DNA from: Ignavibacteria bacterium
GTDB lineage: Bacteria; Bacteroidota; Ignavibacteria; Kapaibacteriales; UBA2268
Length of the DNA: 64,000 nucleotides
Reading direction: 5' to 3'
Assembly (NCBI GenBank): GCA_026417135.1
Contig: JAOADV010000007.1
Location: 1 to 64,000 of the forward strand
In this document: positions 35,117-43,827 of the stretch, piece after piece
How the letters are laid out: the number at the start of each line of letters is the position of its first letter
Position numbering within the stretch: the stretch's first letter is position 1
Translations under genes and position numbers: made by a program
The notes under the pieces: generated by a model
What the model was told of the DNA's origin: nothing
Database searches by the model: none
The model's input: the letters and a program-made list of their open reading frames with translations, nothing else

Positions 35117-35149
35117 CAAATTTAGAGAATAAAATTCTATTATTTCAAA
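35117..35149 (-). promoter_or_regulatory. Candidate murB promoter
   Basis: On the minus strand TTTG (35149-35146), 21-nt spacer, TAAATTTG (35124-35117), fitting TTTG-N19-21-TANNTTTG. The -7 box ends only 6 nt before the murB ATG, so the transcript would be leaderless or nearly so. Chance matches are easy in AT-rich DNA. Confidence 0.3.
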
Positions 35150-35257
35150 GTTTAAAACCACTCGTGGCGAGTGCATTTCCAAAAAATTTCCCTTCGATTT
35201 TTAAATTTTCATTAATTTATCCTTTTTAAAACAGAATTCTTTCGTTTTTCAAGTTGT

Positions 35258-35731
35258 ATGGACGAAATACTCGTTATTGCCATTGGGAACGATATTATTG
35301 GAGATGATGGTGCAGCTTTTGTTGTTGCAGACGAATTGAAAAAGCTTCTTCCGGAAAGTGTTTGTATCGAAAAAATATATACCACCGGATTGGACATTAT
35401 TGAATTAATAGAAGGAAAACGAAAAGTACTGATTTTAGATACTATTTCAACTTCTGCTAATCCAGTCGGAACAATTTATGAACTTCATCCGGAAGATTTT
35501 CGTGTTAATCATTCAAGTTCGGTTCATTATATTGGTTTGCCAGAGGTCATAGAACTATGCAAACTTATTGGAATTCAATCCCCCGAAGAGATTAAGATTA
35601 TTGCTTTGGAAATCGAGCCTCAGTACAATGTCAATATTGGTTTAAGCCAAACAATTAAAAATAAAATTCCAGAAGTAGTTCTGCTTGCGGAAAAAGTAAT
35701 CAAAAGTTGGATAGAAATTAATAAAACTTGA
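35258..35731 (+). CDS. [NiFe]-hydrogenase maturation protease (HyaD/HycI family)
   Basis: 157 residues. Clips the C-terminal extension of the hydrogenase large subunit once nickel is in place. Family marks: N-terminal IAIGNDIIGDDGAAF with the metal-ligand Asp/Glu, LILDTIS, and HYIGLPEVI with the third ligand His. Its likely substrate is the MvhA-like protein in the convergent operon, whose precursor has a tail after DPCHGCATH. The gene ends 8 nt short of the transporter that closes that operon, on the opposite strand. Confidence 0.9.
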   Translation: MDEILVIAIGNDIIGDDGAAFVVADELKKLLPESVCIEKIYTTGLDIIELIEGKRKVLILDTISTSANPVGTIYELHPEDFRVNHSSSVHYIGLPEVIELCKLIGIQSPEEIKIIALEIEPQYNVNIGLSQTIKNKIPEVVLLAEKVIKSWIEINKT

Positions 35732-35739
35732 ATTTCTAC

Positions 35740-36429
35740 TTATAAGCCTAGAAATTGAACTCCAATCCCGCAAACCAGTATCGTTAAACCAGCAAGTGAG
35801 TGAACGTATTTTTCTATTCTATTAAATTGAATTAAGTTTATTCCTTTGACTCCAAGAAAAGTAGTAAGCATCATTGTTCCTATTGTTGTGATAGCAAAAA
35901 ATAGAGATGCAAGCCCAGCAACAACAAAATTATGCTCGATTCCGGGATACATTATAATAGGAATTAAAGGTTCGCAAGGTCCAAAAGCAAATATTATGAA
36001 AAGTATCCAAGGAGTTATTTGTACTTTCGAGGTGTTGCCAACAGTGTTGTGGTCTATATGCACATCTCCATCGGTGTGAATATGGAAGTGCTTGTGTTTG
36101 CCTTCTTTGAAAATAACTTTTAAACCCCAAATCGAGTAAATAAAACCAAAGGCAATTAGTAACCAACCAGAAATATTGCCTTTCGTTTCCTCAATTGCAA
36201 CAAGAGAAAGAGCAGATTTCCCTAAAATGATTCCAATGATACCAAGCAAAATAGAAGAAAGTACGTGGCCCACCCCGCAAATGAAGACAATTAAAAGTGT
36301 CTGCTTGATTGACCAATTCTTCGCTTTCGATAAGGCAATGAATGGAATATAATGGTCTGGACCAAGGATAGTATGAAGAAAACCAAGAAACCCAGCTGTA
36401 GAAATCAATAAAATTGCTTCGTTTTGCAT
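35740..36429 (-). CDS. Probable nickel transporter (NicO/UreH-like membrane protein)
   Basis: 229 residues with about six membrane helices. The first helix carries H-x5-DH (HTILGPDHYIPFI), resembling the H-x4-DH nickel/cobalt motif, and a His-rich loop (KHKHFHIHTDGDVHIDH) follows helix three. FAFGPCEPLIPI in a later helix is typical of the SafE/UreH-like group. Position as last gene of the hydrogenase-maturation operon, 18 nt after hypE, strongly suggests Ni(II) supply for the hydrogenase. Direct metal specificity is inferred. Confidence 0.72.
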   Translation of the reverse strand: MQNEAILLISTAGFLGFLHTILGPDHYIPFIALSKAKNWSIKQTLLIVFICGVGHVLSSILLGIIGIILGKSALSLVAIEETKGNISGWLLIAFGFIYSIWGLKVIFKEGKHKHFHIHTDGDVHIDHNTVGNTSKVQITPWILFIIFAFGPCEPLIPIIMYPGIEHNFVVAGLASLFFAITTIGTMMLTTFLGVKGINLIQFNRIEKYVHSLAGLTILVCGIGVQFLGL

Positions 36430-36447
36430 TTTTTTATTATTATTTGT

Positions 36448-37527
36448 TCAACAAATTCTTGGGAGTTGTTCACCAGATAACATATCTATTATTCTTGTAG
36501 TTCCAATTATGGTTTTTAAAGTAACTGTTTGGTTGGTTTCGGGCATAACTTTCCCAATAATTGCGGAATCTTTCCCGTATGGATGGTTTTTCATTGCTTG
36601 TAATACTTTTTCTGCGTCCTCCGGGGCAACAATTACTATCAATTTGCCTTCATTTGCAACATACAGTGGGTCGAAACCCAGAATTTCGCAAGCACCTTTG
36701 ACTTCTTCCGATATTGGAATTGCACATTCTTCTATCATTATATCGAAACCAGAAGAAATAGCAATTTCGTTCAAAACGCTTGCTAAACCACCCCGTGTTG
36801 GGTCTCTCATCATTTTAACTTTATCTGATGTTTCGAGAATAGCTTCGACAAGCCCGTTTAGTGGAGCAGAATCACTTAGAATCTCGGTTTCGAACTCAAA
36901 GCCTTGTCTTTTGGAAATAATTGCAATTCCGTGTTCTGCAATCCTTCCATTAATGATGATTATGTCATTTGGTTTGCAGTTTTTTGGCGAAATATTAAGA
37001 TTCGGTCGAACTATACCAATACCAGTTGTATTAATGAAAATCTTGTCTCCTTTTCCTCGTTCGACAACTTTTGTGTCGCCAGTAACAATTTTGACATTTG
37101 CGAGTTCTGCTGAATTTTTCATCGATTGAACGATTTCCCACAATTCTTCGATGGGCAAGCCTTCTTCGATAATGAAGCTAACAGAGATGTATAAAGGTTT
37201 TGCACCGCAAACCGATAAGTCGTTGATGGTCCCAAATACTGCGAGAGAGCCTATGTTTCCACCGGGGAAAAAAATTGGGTCGACAACAAAAGAGTCGGTT
37301 GTAAAAGCAATCTTTAATCCGTCGATTTCCAAAATTGCACCATCGTGAAGTGTATTTAAAATAGGGTTTTCGAACTGCCTTAGGAAGAGTTTTTCAATTA
37401 GGTCGTGCATTAAACTTCCACCACCGCCGTGGGCTAAAAGTATTTTGTCATAATTAGTGATAGGGAGTGGACAGCTTAAATTAATTTTGTTCGAGGTATT
37501 TTTTTCTTGCTCCATCGAAAATATCAT
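36448..37527 (-). CDS. hypE: Hydrogenase maturation protein HypE
   Basis: 359 residues, AIR-synthase fold. With HypF it makes the cyanide ligands of the NiFe-site iron: HypF carbamoylates the C-terminal Cys, which HypE dehydrates to thiocyanate with ATP. The chain ends PRIC, the required C-terminal motif. Also AHGGGGSLMHDLIEKLF at the N-terminus, FTTDSFVVDPIFFPGGNIG, and MMRDPTRGGLASVLNE. A second ATG at 37515 is possible. 13 nt after hypD. Confidence 0.95.
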   Translation of the reverse strand: MIFSMEQEKNTSNKINLSCPLPITNYDKILLAHGGGGSLMHDLIEKLFLRQFENPILNTLHDGAILEIDGLKIAFTTDSFVVDPIFFPGGNIGSLAVFGTINDLSVCGAKPLYISVSFIIEEGLPIEELWEIVQSMKNSAELANVKIVTGDTKVVERGKGDKIFINTTGIGIVRPNLNISPKNCKPNDIIIINGRIAEHGIAIISKRQGFEFETEILSDSAPLNGLVEAILETSDKVKMMRDPTRGGLASVLNEIAISSGFDIMIEECAIPISEEVKGACEILGFDPLYVANEGKLIVIVAPEDAEKVLQAMKNHPYGKDSAIIGKVMPETNQTVTLKTIIGTTRIIDMLSGEQLPRIC

Positions 37528-37540
37528 TGTTTATAGATTT

Positions 37541-38647
37541 TTATGTGAAAGACCTAGCTTGTTTGAACTTATATCTAAAGTATGCCGCACAAGCACCTTC
37601 GGACGAAACCATTGGTGCTCCGAGAGGATGCTCTGGTTTACATTCATTTCCAAAAGCTACGCATTCGTTTGGTTTCCTAAAGCCTTGTAAAATTTCGCCA
37701 GCTATACAAAGACCTTCTTTTTTTCCTTTAGGTAGCGAACGAAACTCGAATATTTTTTCTGCATCGTAGTCGGAGTATTTGTCGTTAAGATGTAAGCCAC
37801 TTTTTGGAATAGTTCCTATCCCACGCCATTCTCTGTCCACTCTTTGGAAAACCTCGAAGATAAGTTTCTTAGCATTTTGGTTACCTTCCTTTCGTATTGC
37901 TCTTGAATACTCGTTTTGAACTGTATTTATGTTTTTCGAAATCATTTCTACAACCATAGATATTCCAGTAATAATATCCAAAGGTTCGAATCCAGTTGCT
38001 ACGATTGGAACTTGGTATTTTTCCGCAATTTGTTCATATTCTTCCAACCCCATTACCGTACAAACGTGTCCAGCAGCAAGAATTCCTCTGATTTTAGATT
38101 GGTTATTCGCAAGTAAAGCTTCGATTGCGGGAGGAACAAGCATATTTGCACAAAGCAAATAGTAGTTTTTTATTCCGTTGTTTTTGGCTAAAATTACAGA
38201 CCGAGCGATAGCTGGAACTGTCGTTTCGAAGCCAATAGCGAAAAAAACGATTTTTTTTTCGGGATTTTCCTTTGCAAGGTTTACAGCTTCGAGTGGCGAA
38301 TAGACGATTTTTACATTGCCTCCATTTGCTTTGGCAAGTAGAAGGTCCCCTTCCGACCCGGGTACACGGAGCATATCTCCAAAAGAAGTTAAAATGACTT
38401 CGGGGTTAAGTGCTAATTCTATTGCTTTGTCGATTAACTCGACAGGTGTAACACAAACTGGGCATCCGGGTCCGTGAATTAAACTTACTTTATCCGGAAG
38501 TAAAGATTCAAGGTCGTATTTTAAAATAGTATGGGTTTGTCCGCCGCAAATTTCCATTATTGAAAGCGGCGACGTAACCATTTGGTCAATTTTTTTTGTA
38601 AGTGCAAATATGTACTTATAATTCCTATATTCGTCGAGGAATTTCAT
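37541..38647 (-). CDS. hypD: Hydrogenase maturation protein HypD
   Basis: 368 residues. A [4Fe-4S] scaffold that, with HypC, holds the Fe(CN)2CO unit. The conserved segments are MEICGGQTH, IHGPGCPVCVTP, AGHVCTVMG and the C-terminal cluster cysteines in LCIAGEILQGFRKPNECVAFGNECKPEHPLG. Lies 3 nt from hypC and 13 nt before hypE. Confidence 0.96.
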   Translation of the reverse strand: MKFLDEYRNYKYIFALTKKIDQMVTSPLSIMEICGGQTHTILKYDLESLLPDKVSLIHGPGCPVCVTPVELIDKAIELALNPEVILTSFGDMLRVPGSEGDLLLAKANGGNVKIVYSPLEAVNLAKENPEKKIVFFAIGFETTVPAIARSVILAKNNGIKNYYLLCANMLVPPAIEALLANNQSKIRGILAAGHVCTVMGLEEYEQIAEKYQVPIVATGFEPLDIITGISMVVEMISKNINTVQNEYSRAIRKEGNQNAKKLIFEVFQRVDREWRGIGTIPKSGLHLNDKYSDYDAEKIFEFRSLPKGKKEGLCIAGEILQGFRKPNECVAFGNECKPEHPLGAPMVSSEGACAAYFRYKFKQARSFT

Positions 38648-38650
38648 ATT

Positions 38651-38929
38651 TCAAGACTTAAGATTGATATTATTGGACTTTTTGGAGATGAATTCTTCTT
38701 CGGCAATGAAAATTTCTTCGAGAGTTTCCAGGAGTTTGTTTGCCTCTTCTTCGTCGATTGTATTCAAGGCAAATCCCACGTGAACAAGTACATAGTCTCC
38801 AGTTTTTGCTTCTGGAACTAAATCCAAGCATACTTCTTTTACGATTCCTCCGAAACTTACTTTACCCATTTTTAAGTTTTCGTCTTTATATTCAATTTCT
38901 AAGATTTTCCCAGGAACTGCTAAACACAT
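38651..38929 (-). CDS. hypC: Hydrogenase maturation chaperone HypC
   Basis: 92 residues starting MCLAVPGKILEIE. After loss of Met the N-terminal Cys binds the iron centre. The G-x-V-x-F-G-G segment (MGKVSFGGIVKEVCLD) and GDYVLVHVGFALNTID are typical. It also binds the hydrogenase large-subunit precursor. Confidence 0.95.
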   Translation of the reverse strand: MCLAVPGKILEIEYKDENLKMGKVSFGGIVKEVCLDLVPEAKTGDYVLVHVGFALNTIDEEEANKLLETLEEIFIAEEEFISKKSNNINLKS

Positions 38930-38949
38930 TTTTATAACTCCAAATTGAT

Positions 38950-41256
38950 TTAAGTTTCAAATTTATCATTAAAAAACCAATTTGCAGAAGCAATTTGGCC
39001 AAAAGAGATACCTCCGTCGTTTGGTGGTACTCGTTGGTGCCAAGCTACCTTGAATTGATTCTCTTCGAGCCTATTGATTGTTCTTTCCAGAAGGTAGGCA
39101 TTTTGAAAGCAGCCACCGCTCAAAACTATAGTTGTTTCGTTTCCGACGAGTTTCGCAAGTTTTAAAATAATTTCGGAAAGTGTATTGTGGAATTTTGCAG
39201 AAATCCTTCCAACTTCTGTATCACTCTTAATGTCTTCAAGTATACCTTCGATTATTGGTTGCCAATCGATTATTATCGGCTGTGCTTTTTCAATTTCGAA
39301 AGGATAATTTTCATTAATATGTGAATTAGCGGTGAATTCCAACATCATTGCTGCTTGGCCTTCGAAGTTTATTCTATGGCATAAATTAACCAAAGAAGCG
39401 ACAGCGTCGAAAATTCTACCTACACTTGATGTTCTAGGCGTGTTTAAGTTATTTTCGAGCATTTGTGTAAAAATACGAAGTTCATTGTGGCTAAAGTTTA
39501 GTTCGAGAAATGGAATTTTTACATTGGACAACTCTTTTCGATAGATTTCCCACAACAAGCTTAGAGCCGAGCGTCGTGGCTCCTTTATTGCTTGCTCGCC
39601 GCCAGGTAGGGAAAATTTTCGGAAACTTGCAAAATGCTCGAAATGGAAATTTTTGACTAAGAAAAATTCTCCACCCCAGATTGTGCCATCAAGTCCAAAT
39701 CCGGTTCCATCCCAAACGACTGCAAGAGCATTGTTTTTAACTTGATTTTCGGCTATACAAGAAGCAGCGTGAGCTATATGATGTTGTATATAGATAACTT
39801 TTTTGTTTTCATTATTGAGCGAATTTACAAATTGTGTTGAAAAATAATCAGGATGTAAATCGCAGATAAAAATGGAAGAATCTGACTTATATATTTCTTG
39901 AAATTCTTTCACCGCCTTTTTGAAAGAATTTATTGCTTTTTCGTTCGACAAATCACCTATATGCTGACTGATGAAAACGTTTTTTCCTTTTTGCAATGCT
40001 ATTGTGTTTTTCAATTGTCCCCCAACAGCCAAAAGAGTTTTATCGTCGAATCTGATATTTTCTTCAAACTCTATTGGGAAGGGAGCATATCCTCTTGCTC
40101 TACGAAGCATCATAACTTTTCCTTTGATTACTCTTGCAACTGAATCGTCAACATACCTTGCAATCGGTCGGTTATGTACAAGGAAAAAGTCTGCAATATT
40201 TTGCAATCTGTCGAGTGCTTCTAATTCGTCGATACACATAGGCTCTTCGCTGATATTTCCGCTTGTTGCAACAATTGGAATGTTTAGCTCATTCATAATT
40301 ATGTGGTGTAAGGGAGAATAGGGCAACATTATCCCAAGGTAAGGATTTTCGGGGGCTACATATGTCGAAGGTTGTTTTGTATTTGGTGTAGATTTTCTTT
40401 TGAGTAAGACAATTGGTGCTTCGGGAGAAAGAAGTAATCTTTCTTCGGCGAGCTCGAGGTTGCAAACTTGGTAAACAGAATCAAGATTTGGGAACATTAG
40501 GGCAAATGGCTTGTCGATTCGATGTTTTCTTTCTCTTAACTTTTTTACAGCCTCGTCGTTATACGAATCGACCAAAAGCTGAAATCCGCCTATCCCTTTC
40601 AATGCAATAATTTTCCCTTTTTTAATAAGTTCTACAGTTTCTTCGATTGCATCGTGCTTTTTGGAAAGCACATTGCCTTCTCTATCCCAGAGTTCTACGT
40701 GAGGACCACATTCTGGACAAGCTATTGGTTGAGCGTGATATCGTCTATCGTTTGGATTGTTGTATTCTTCCCTACATTTTGAACACATCTGGAATTTTTT
40801 CATTGTCGTATTGCTTCGGTCGTATGGAAGCGACTCGATTATTGAATATCTCGGACCACAATTGGTACAATTAATGAACGGATACATATACCTTCTATCT
40901 TTCGGGTCGAACATTTCCTTCAAACAATCGGGACAAGTCGAGATATCAGGCAAAATAAAAGCAACTGTTTCTGCTTCGTAACGACTATGTAATATTTCAA
41001 AAGTCTCGTAGCCTTTTGGTTCGAGAAAAGAATACTCAAAGCTTGAAATAAAAGCGAGTTTTGGCTTTTCCGATTTAATTCTATCAATAAATATTTCCAA
41101 AATTTTTCGTTCGCCTTCGCACTCTATTATTACCCCAATTGTCGAATTAAGGACATAACCATTTAAATTTAATTCGTTTGCCAAGCGGTAAACAAATGGG
41201 CGGAAACCAACACCTTGGACTGCACCTTTGATTTCAAGCTTGATTCTTTGCCGCAT
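38950..41256 (-). CDS. hypF: Carbamoyltransferase HypF
   Basis: 768 residues, full length. Order: acylphosphatase domain (AVQGVGFRPFVYRLA, 1-90), two zinc-finger motifs (CPDCLKEMFD, CTNCGPRYS, CSKCREEY, CPECGP, about 108-190), YrdC-like domain (about 200-380, SGNISEEP), and a Kae1/carbamoyltransferase-like domain (GGQLKNTIAL, VWDGTGFGLDGTIWGGEFF, LSGGCFQNAYLL). It uses carbamoyl phosphate and ATP to load HypE. Its first 23 nt overlap the end of hypB. Confidence 0.96.
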   Translation of the reverse strand: MRQRIKLEIKGAVQGVGFRPFVYRLANELNLNGYVLNSTIGVIIECEGERKILEIFIDRIKSEKPKLAFISSFEYSFLEPKGYETFEILHSRYEAETVAFILPDISTCPDCLKEMFDPKDRRYMYPFINCTNCGPRYSIIESLPYDRSNTTMKKFQMCSKCREEYNNPNDRRYHAQPIACPECGPHVELWDREGNVLSKKHDAIEETVELIKKGKIIALKGIGGFQLLVDSYNDEAVKKLRERKHRIDKPFALMFPNLDSVYQVCNLELAEERLLLSPEAPIVLLKRKSTPNTKQPSTYVAPENPYLGIMLPYSPLHHIIMNELNIPIVATSGNISEEPMCIDELEALDRLQNIADFFLVHNRPIARYVDDSVARVIKGKVMMLRRARGYAPFPIEFEENIRFDDKTLLAVGGQLKNTIALQKGKNVFISQHIGDLSNEKAINSFKKAVKEFQEIYKSDSSIFICDLHPDYFSTQFVNSLNNENKKVIYIQHHIAHAASCIAENQVKNNALAVVWDGTGFGLDGTIWGGEFFLVKNFHFEHFASFRKFSLPGGEQAIKEPRRSALSLLWEIYRKELSNVKIPFLELNFSHNELRIFTQMLENNLNTPRTSSVGRIFDAVASLVNLCHRINFEGQAAMMLEFTANSHINENYPFEIEKAQPIIIDWQPIIEGILEDIKSDTEVGRISAKFHNTLSEIILKLAKLVGNETTIVLSGGCFQNAYLLERTINRLEENQFKVAWHQRVPPNDGGISFGQIASANWFFNDKFET

Positions 41257-41905
41257 TTAGTTTTGCATCGTTTAGCAAGAAGTTAAACCAGTTTTCCAGA
41301 CCTTCGCCAGTTCGACACGATACTTCGAAGATTTTTAAATTGCCATTGATTGCCAAAGCGTTTTCTTTTAACTTGGCGATGGAAAATTCAAGAAAAGGAA
41401 GTAAATCGATTTTATTTATGATAAGCACATTAGAATTGCGAAACATAACCGGATACTTCAATGGTTTGTCTTCTCCTTCGGTTGTGCTTATCAATGTTAT
41501 TTTCATTTTCTCCCCAAGCTGGAATTCTGCTGGGCATACCAAATTCCCAACATTTTCGATAAATAATATCTCAATTTGTTCATTCTCGATTTGAGTGAAA
41601 GCGTTGCGAACGAGTGTAGCATCCAAATGGCAAGCTCCGTTTGTTACAATTTGAACAACTGGGACATTCAAAGCATCGATTCTTTGTGCGTCCAAGCTTG
41701 TTTGCAAATCGCCAGTGATAACTGCGAAATTAATTTTAGACTTTAATTTTTCTATGGTTCTTTCGATTAGACTTGTTTTTCCCGACCCTGGCGAGCTTAC
41801 CAGGTTGTACGCTGTAATTCCTTTTTCTGCGAAAAGCTTCTTATTCGATAAGGCTATTTCGTCGTTCTTTTGTAGAATTTTCCTTTCTATGGTAATTACA
41901 CTCAT
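41234..41905 (-). CDS. hypB: Hydrogenase nickel-insertion GTPase HypB
   Basis: 223 residues. G-domain motifs: Walker A SSPGSGKTSLIE, ITGDLQTSLDAQRI, the G-domain metal-binding segment NGACHLDA, FIENVGNLVCPAEFQLGE and INKIDLLP. The protein starts with MSVITIERKILQKN, so it lacks both the N-terminal CxxCGC high-affinity nickel motif and the His-rich stretch of many HypB proteins; nickel storage is not expected, only GTP-driven delivery with HypA. Confidence 0.95.
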   Translation of the reverse strand: MSVITIERKILQKNDEIALSNKKLFAEKGITAYNLVSSPGSGKTSLIERTIEKLKSKINFAVITGDLQTSLDAQRIDALNVPVVQIVTNGACHLDATLVRNAFTQIENEQIEILFIENVGNLVCPAEFQLGEKMKITLISTTEGEDKPLKYPVMFRNSNVLIINKIDLLPFLEFSIAKLKENALAINGNLKIFEVSCRTGEGLENWFNFLLNDAKLNAAKNQA

Positions 41906-41930
41906 ATAAATCTAAATTAAATAAATAACT

Positions 41931-42275
41931 TCATTCAAGAGTAACAATTTCAACAACTTTTGAATCTAACCCAGACAAAATTTCGACATTACTACTTGAA
42001 CAGTTGGGACAAACAAAAAATGGGTAATCGGGTTGAGAAATTTCAGCACAATCAATACATTTGAATTTTAGCGGTTTTAAATCGAAATCGAGCTTTGCAC
42101 CTTCGAACTGCGTTCCTTGTACGAGTATTTCGAAACACATTTCTAAGGATTCTGGAACAATGTTGGAGAATTCCCCAACTTCCAACTTGATAGATTTGAC
42201 AATTGTTCCGTCAGAATTTGGAACAAAAGATTTAGCTATATTAATTATTTCTTGAGCAAAAACAAGCTCGTGCAT
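41931..42275 (-). CDS. hypA: Hydrogenase nickel metallochaperone HypA
   Basis: 114 residues. The N-terminus MHELVFAQEI supplies the nickel-binding His2, and the zinc site is CIDC...CPNC (residues about 73-93). Partner of HypB. First of the hyp genes, 45 nt after the large-subunit gene. Confidence 0.95.
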   Translation of the reverse strand: MHELVFAQEIINIAKSFVPNSDGTIVKSIKLEVGEFSNIVPESLEMCFEILVQGTQFEGAKLDFDLKPLKFKCIDCAEISQPDYPFFVCPNCSSSNVEILSGLDSKVVEIVTLE

Positions 42276-42320
42276 TTAGTAATGCCTTGAATAGAAAATT
42301 AAGTTAAGTAAAATTACAAT

Positions 42321-43799
42321 TTATGAATTATTTACTAATTTTTTTATTACCTTTCCTTCCGAATTGTAAATAGTTGCTACAAGCGGAATTGTTCCTGGCA
42401 AAGAGTGAGTTGCACAACCGTGGCAAGGGTCGTACGCACGAAAAGCCATTTCAATCATATTGAGTAATCCATCGTTGACGATACCATTTTTTATCAAAGC
42501 TTTGGCACTTTTTTCGACACTCATTGCGATACGCGCAGAATTATTTTGTGTTGCAACTATGAGATTTGCTTTTTGGATTAAACCAAGCTCGTCGGTTTCA
42601 TAGTGATGTATCAGAGTTCCTCTAGGGGCTTCGATAACGCCTATACCGACAGAAGGTTCCTTCAGTGGCTTTGGTATATTTCTAATGTCGGTGCTGGTTA
42701 TCTCGGGGTCTTCGAGTAATTCATTTATTCTTTCTGCTGCATATAAAATTTCGACTACTCTTGCCCAATGGTTTGCAAGCGTAAAGTGGACTGGTTTTCC
42801 ACCAAGTGTTTCATACATTTCGTTCATTGCCTTTTGAGCAAGCGGGGTCGCCATTCCATCAGATGCATTCAATCTTGCTAATGGGGCTACTGAATAAATG
42901 CTCGTTCCATCGCCATCGACAAATCCTTTCCATCCAAGCGGACGTATATAACAGAATTTATCGTAACTCCATGGTTCAACGTGTTCGGCAATATACTCCA
43001 AATAATTGTGTATGTGGAATTTTGCAAATTCATTCCCATTGGGGTCGACAACTCTTAGCTTCCCATCATAAAAATTAACACAGTTATTTTCGTCGACTAA
43101 ACCCATATAGTTTGTTTTGTGGTAATATGCATCGGAGGTGATTAATTTAACATATTCTTGATTGGACAGAACAATATTTTTGAAAACTTCAAGTGTGAAT
43201 TGTGCGAATTCTAAAGCTTCTTTTGCTACTTCTTTGAATCTTGGTAGTTCTTCTTTTGCAATTCCTTTGGAAACGCCACCGGGTAAACCAAGAACTGGAT
43301 GTATAACCTTCCCTCCCAAGTAAGTTATTAAATCCCTTAATTTACGACGCATAGATATAACTTTTTTTCCAACTTCGAGCCCGACTTTGCCAATAACTCC
43401 GACAACATTTCTTTGTTCTTTTGGTGCGTCGGGTCCAACTATAAAATCTGGGCCACCTAAGACATAGACGTGGAGAGCGTGGTCTTCGACCATAAAAATG
43501 TTATATACGAGTTCTCGGATTTTCTTTGCCGTGGGTGTCGGTTCGACTTTGTAGAGGTCGTCGAGCGCCTTAGTCGAAACCATATGGTGTGCGGTTGGGC
43601 ATACCCCACAGATTCTGCTCGTTATCTGGGGCATATCTTCGGCTGGTCGACCTTTGCAAAAAACTTCGAAACCGCGAAGTTCGGGTACCATAAAATAAGC
43701 TCTTTCAACATTGCCTTGGTCGTCGAGGAAAATTTCTATTTTCCCGTGACCTTCGAGCCTTGTAATAGGGTCTATTGTAATTTTTTTCTCTGTCCTCAT
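42321..43799 (-). CDS. mvhA: [NiFe] hydrogenase large subunit, group 3c-like (MvhA)
   Basis: About 492 residues. H2-activating subunit. The four nickel-binding cysteines lie in RICGVCPTAHH (L1, about residue 64) and DPCHGCATH (L2, about residue 460). The segment after the L2 His (SLPGTIPLVATIYNSEG) is the tail removed by the maturation protease. The pairing with mvhG, mvhD and hdrA places it in group 3c (methyl-viologen-reducing, bifurcating); the sequence alone cannot separate 3c from close relatives. Start at ATG 43799: GGAG lies 8 nt before it, while the upstream ATG (43811) has no site. Confidence 0.92.
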   Translation of the reverse strand: MRTEKKITIDPITRLEGHGKIEIFLDDQGNVERAYFMVPELRGFEVFCKGRPAEDMPQITSRICGVCPTAHHMVSTKALDDLYKVEPTPTAKKIRELVYNIFMVEDHALHVYVLGGPDFIVGPDAPKEQRNVVGVIGKVGLEVGKKVISMRRKLRDLITYLGGKVIHPVLGLPGGVSKGIAKEELPRFKEVAKEALEFAQFTLEVFKNIVLSNQEYVKLITSDAYYHKTNYMGLVDENNCVNFYDGKLRVVDPNGNEFAKFHIHNYLEYIAEHVEPWSYDKFCYIRPLGWKGFVDGDGTSIYSVAPLARLNASDGMATPLAQKAMNEMYETLGGKPVHFTLANHWARVVEILYAAERINELLEDPEITSTDIRNIPKPLKEPSVGIGVIEAPRGTLIHHYETDELGLIQKANLIVATQNNSARIAMSVEKSAKALIKNGIVNDGLLNMIEMAFRAYDPCHGCATHSLPGTIPLVATIYNSEGKVIKKLVNNS

Positions 43800-43827
43800 T
43801 GTAAACTCCATTTATTTTTTAGTAATG

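Noticed and set aside
36509-37129. 206-residue plus-strand ORF inside hypE
   Set aside because: Shadow of hypE, whose motifs (including the PRIC end) are unmistakable.
42321-43799. Energy-converting or membrane-bound (group 1 or 4) hydrogenase
   Set aside because: The small subunit has no Tat signal, no membrane anchor genes of those groups are present, and mvhD/hdrA neighbours point to group 3c.
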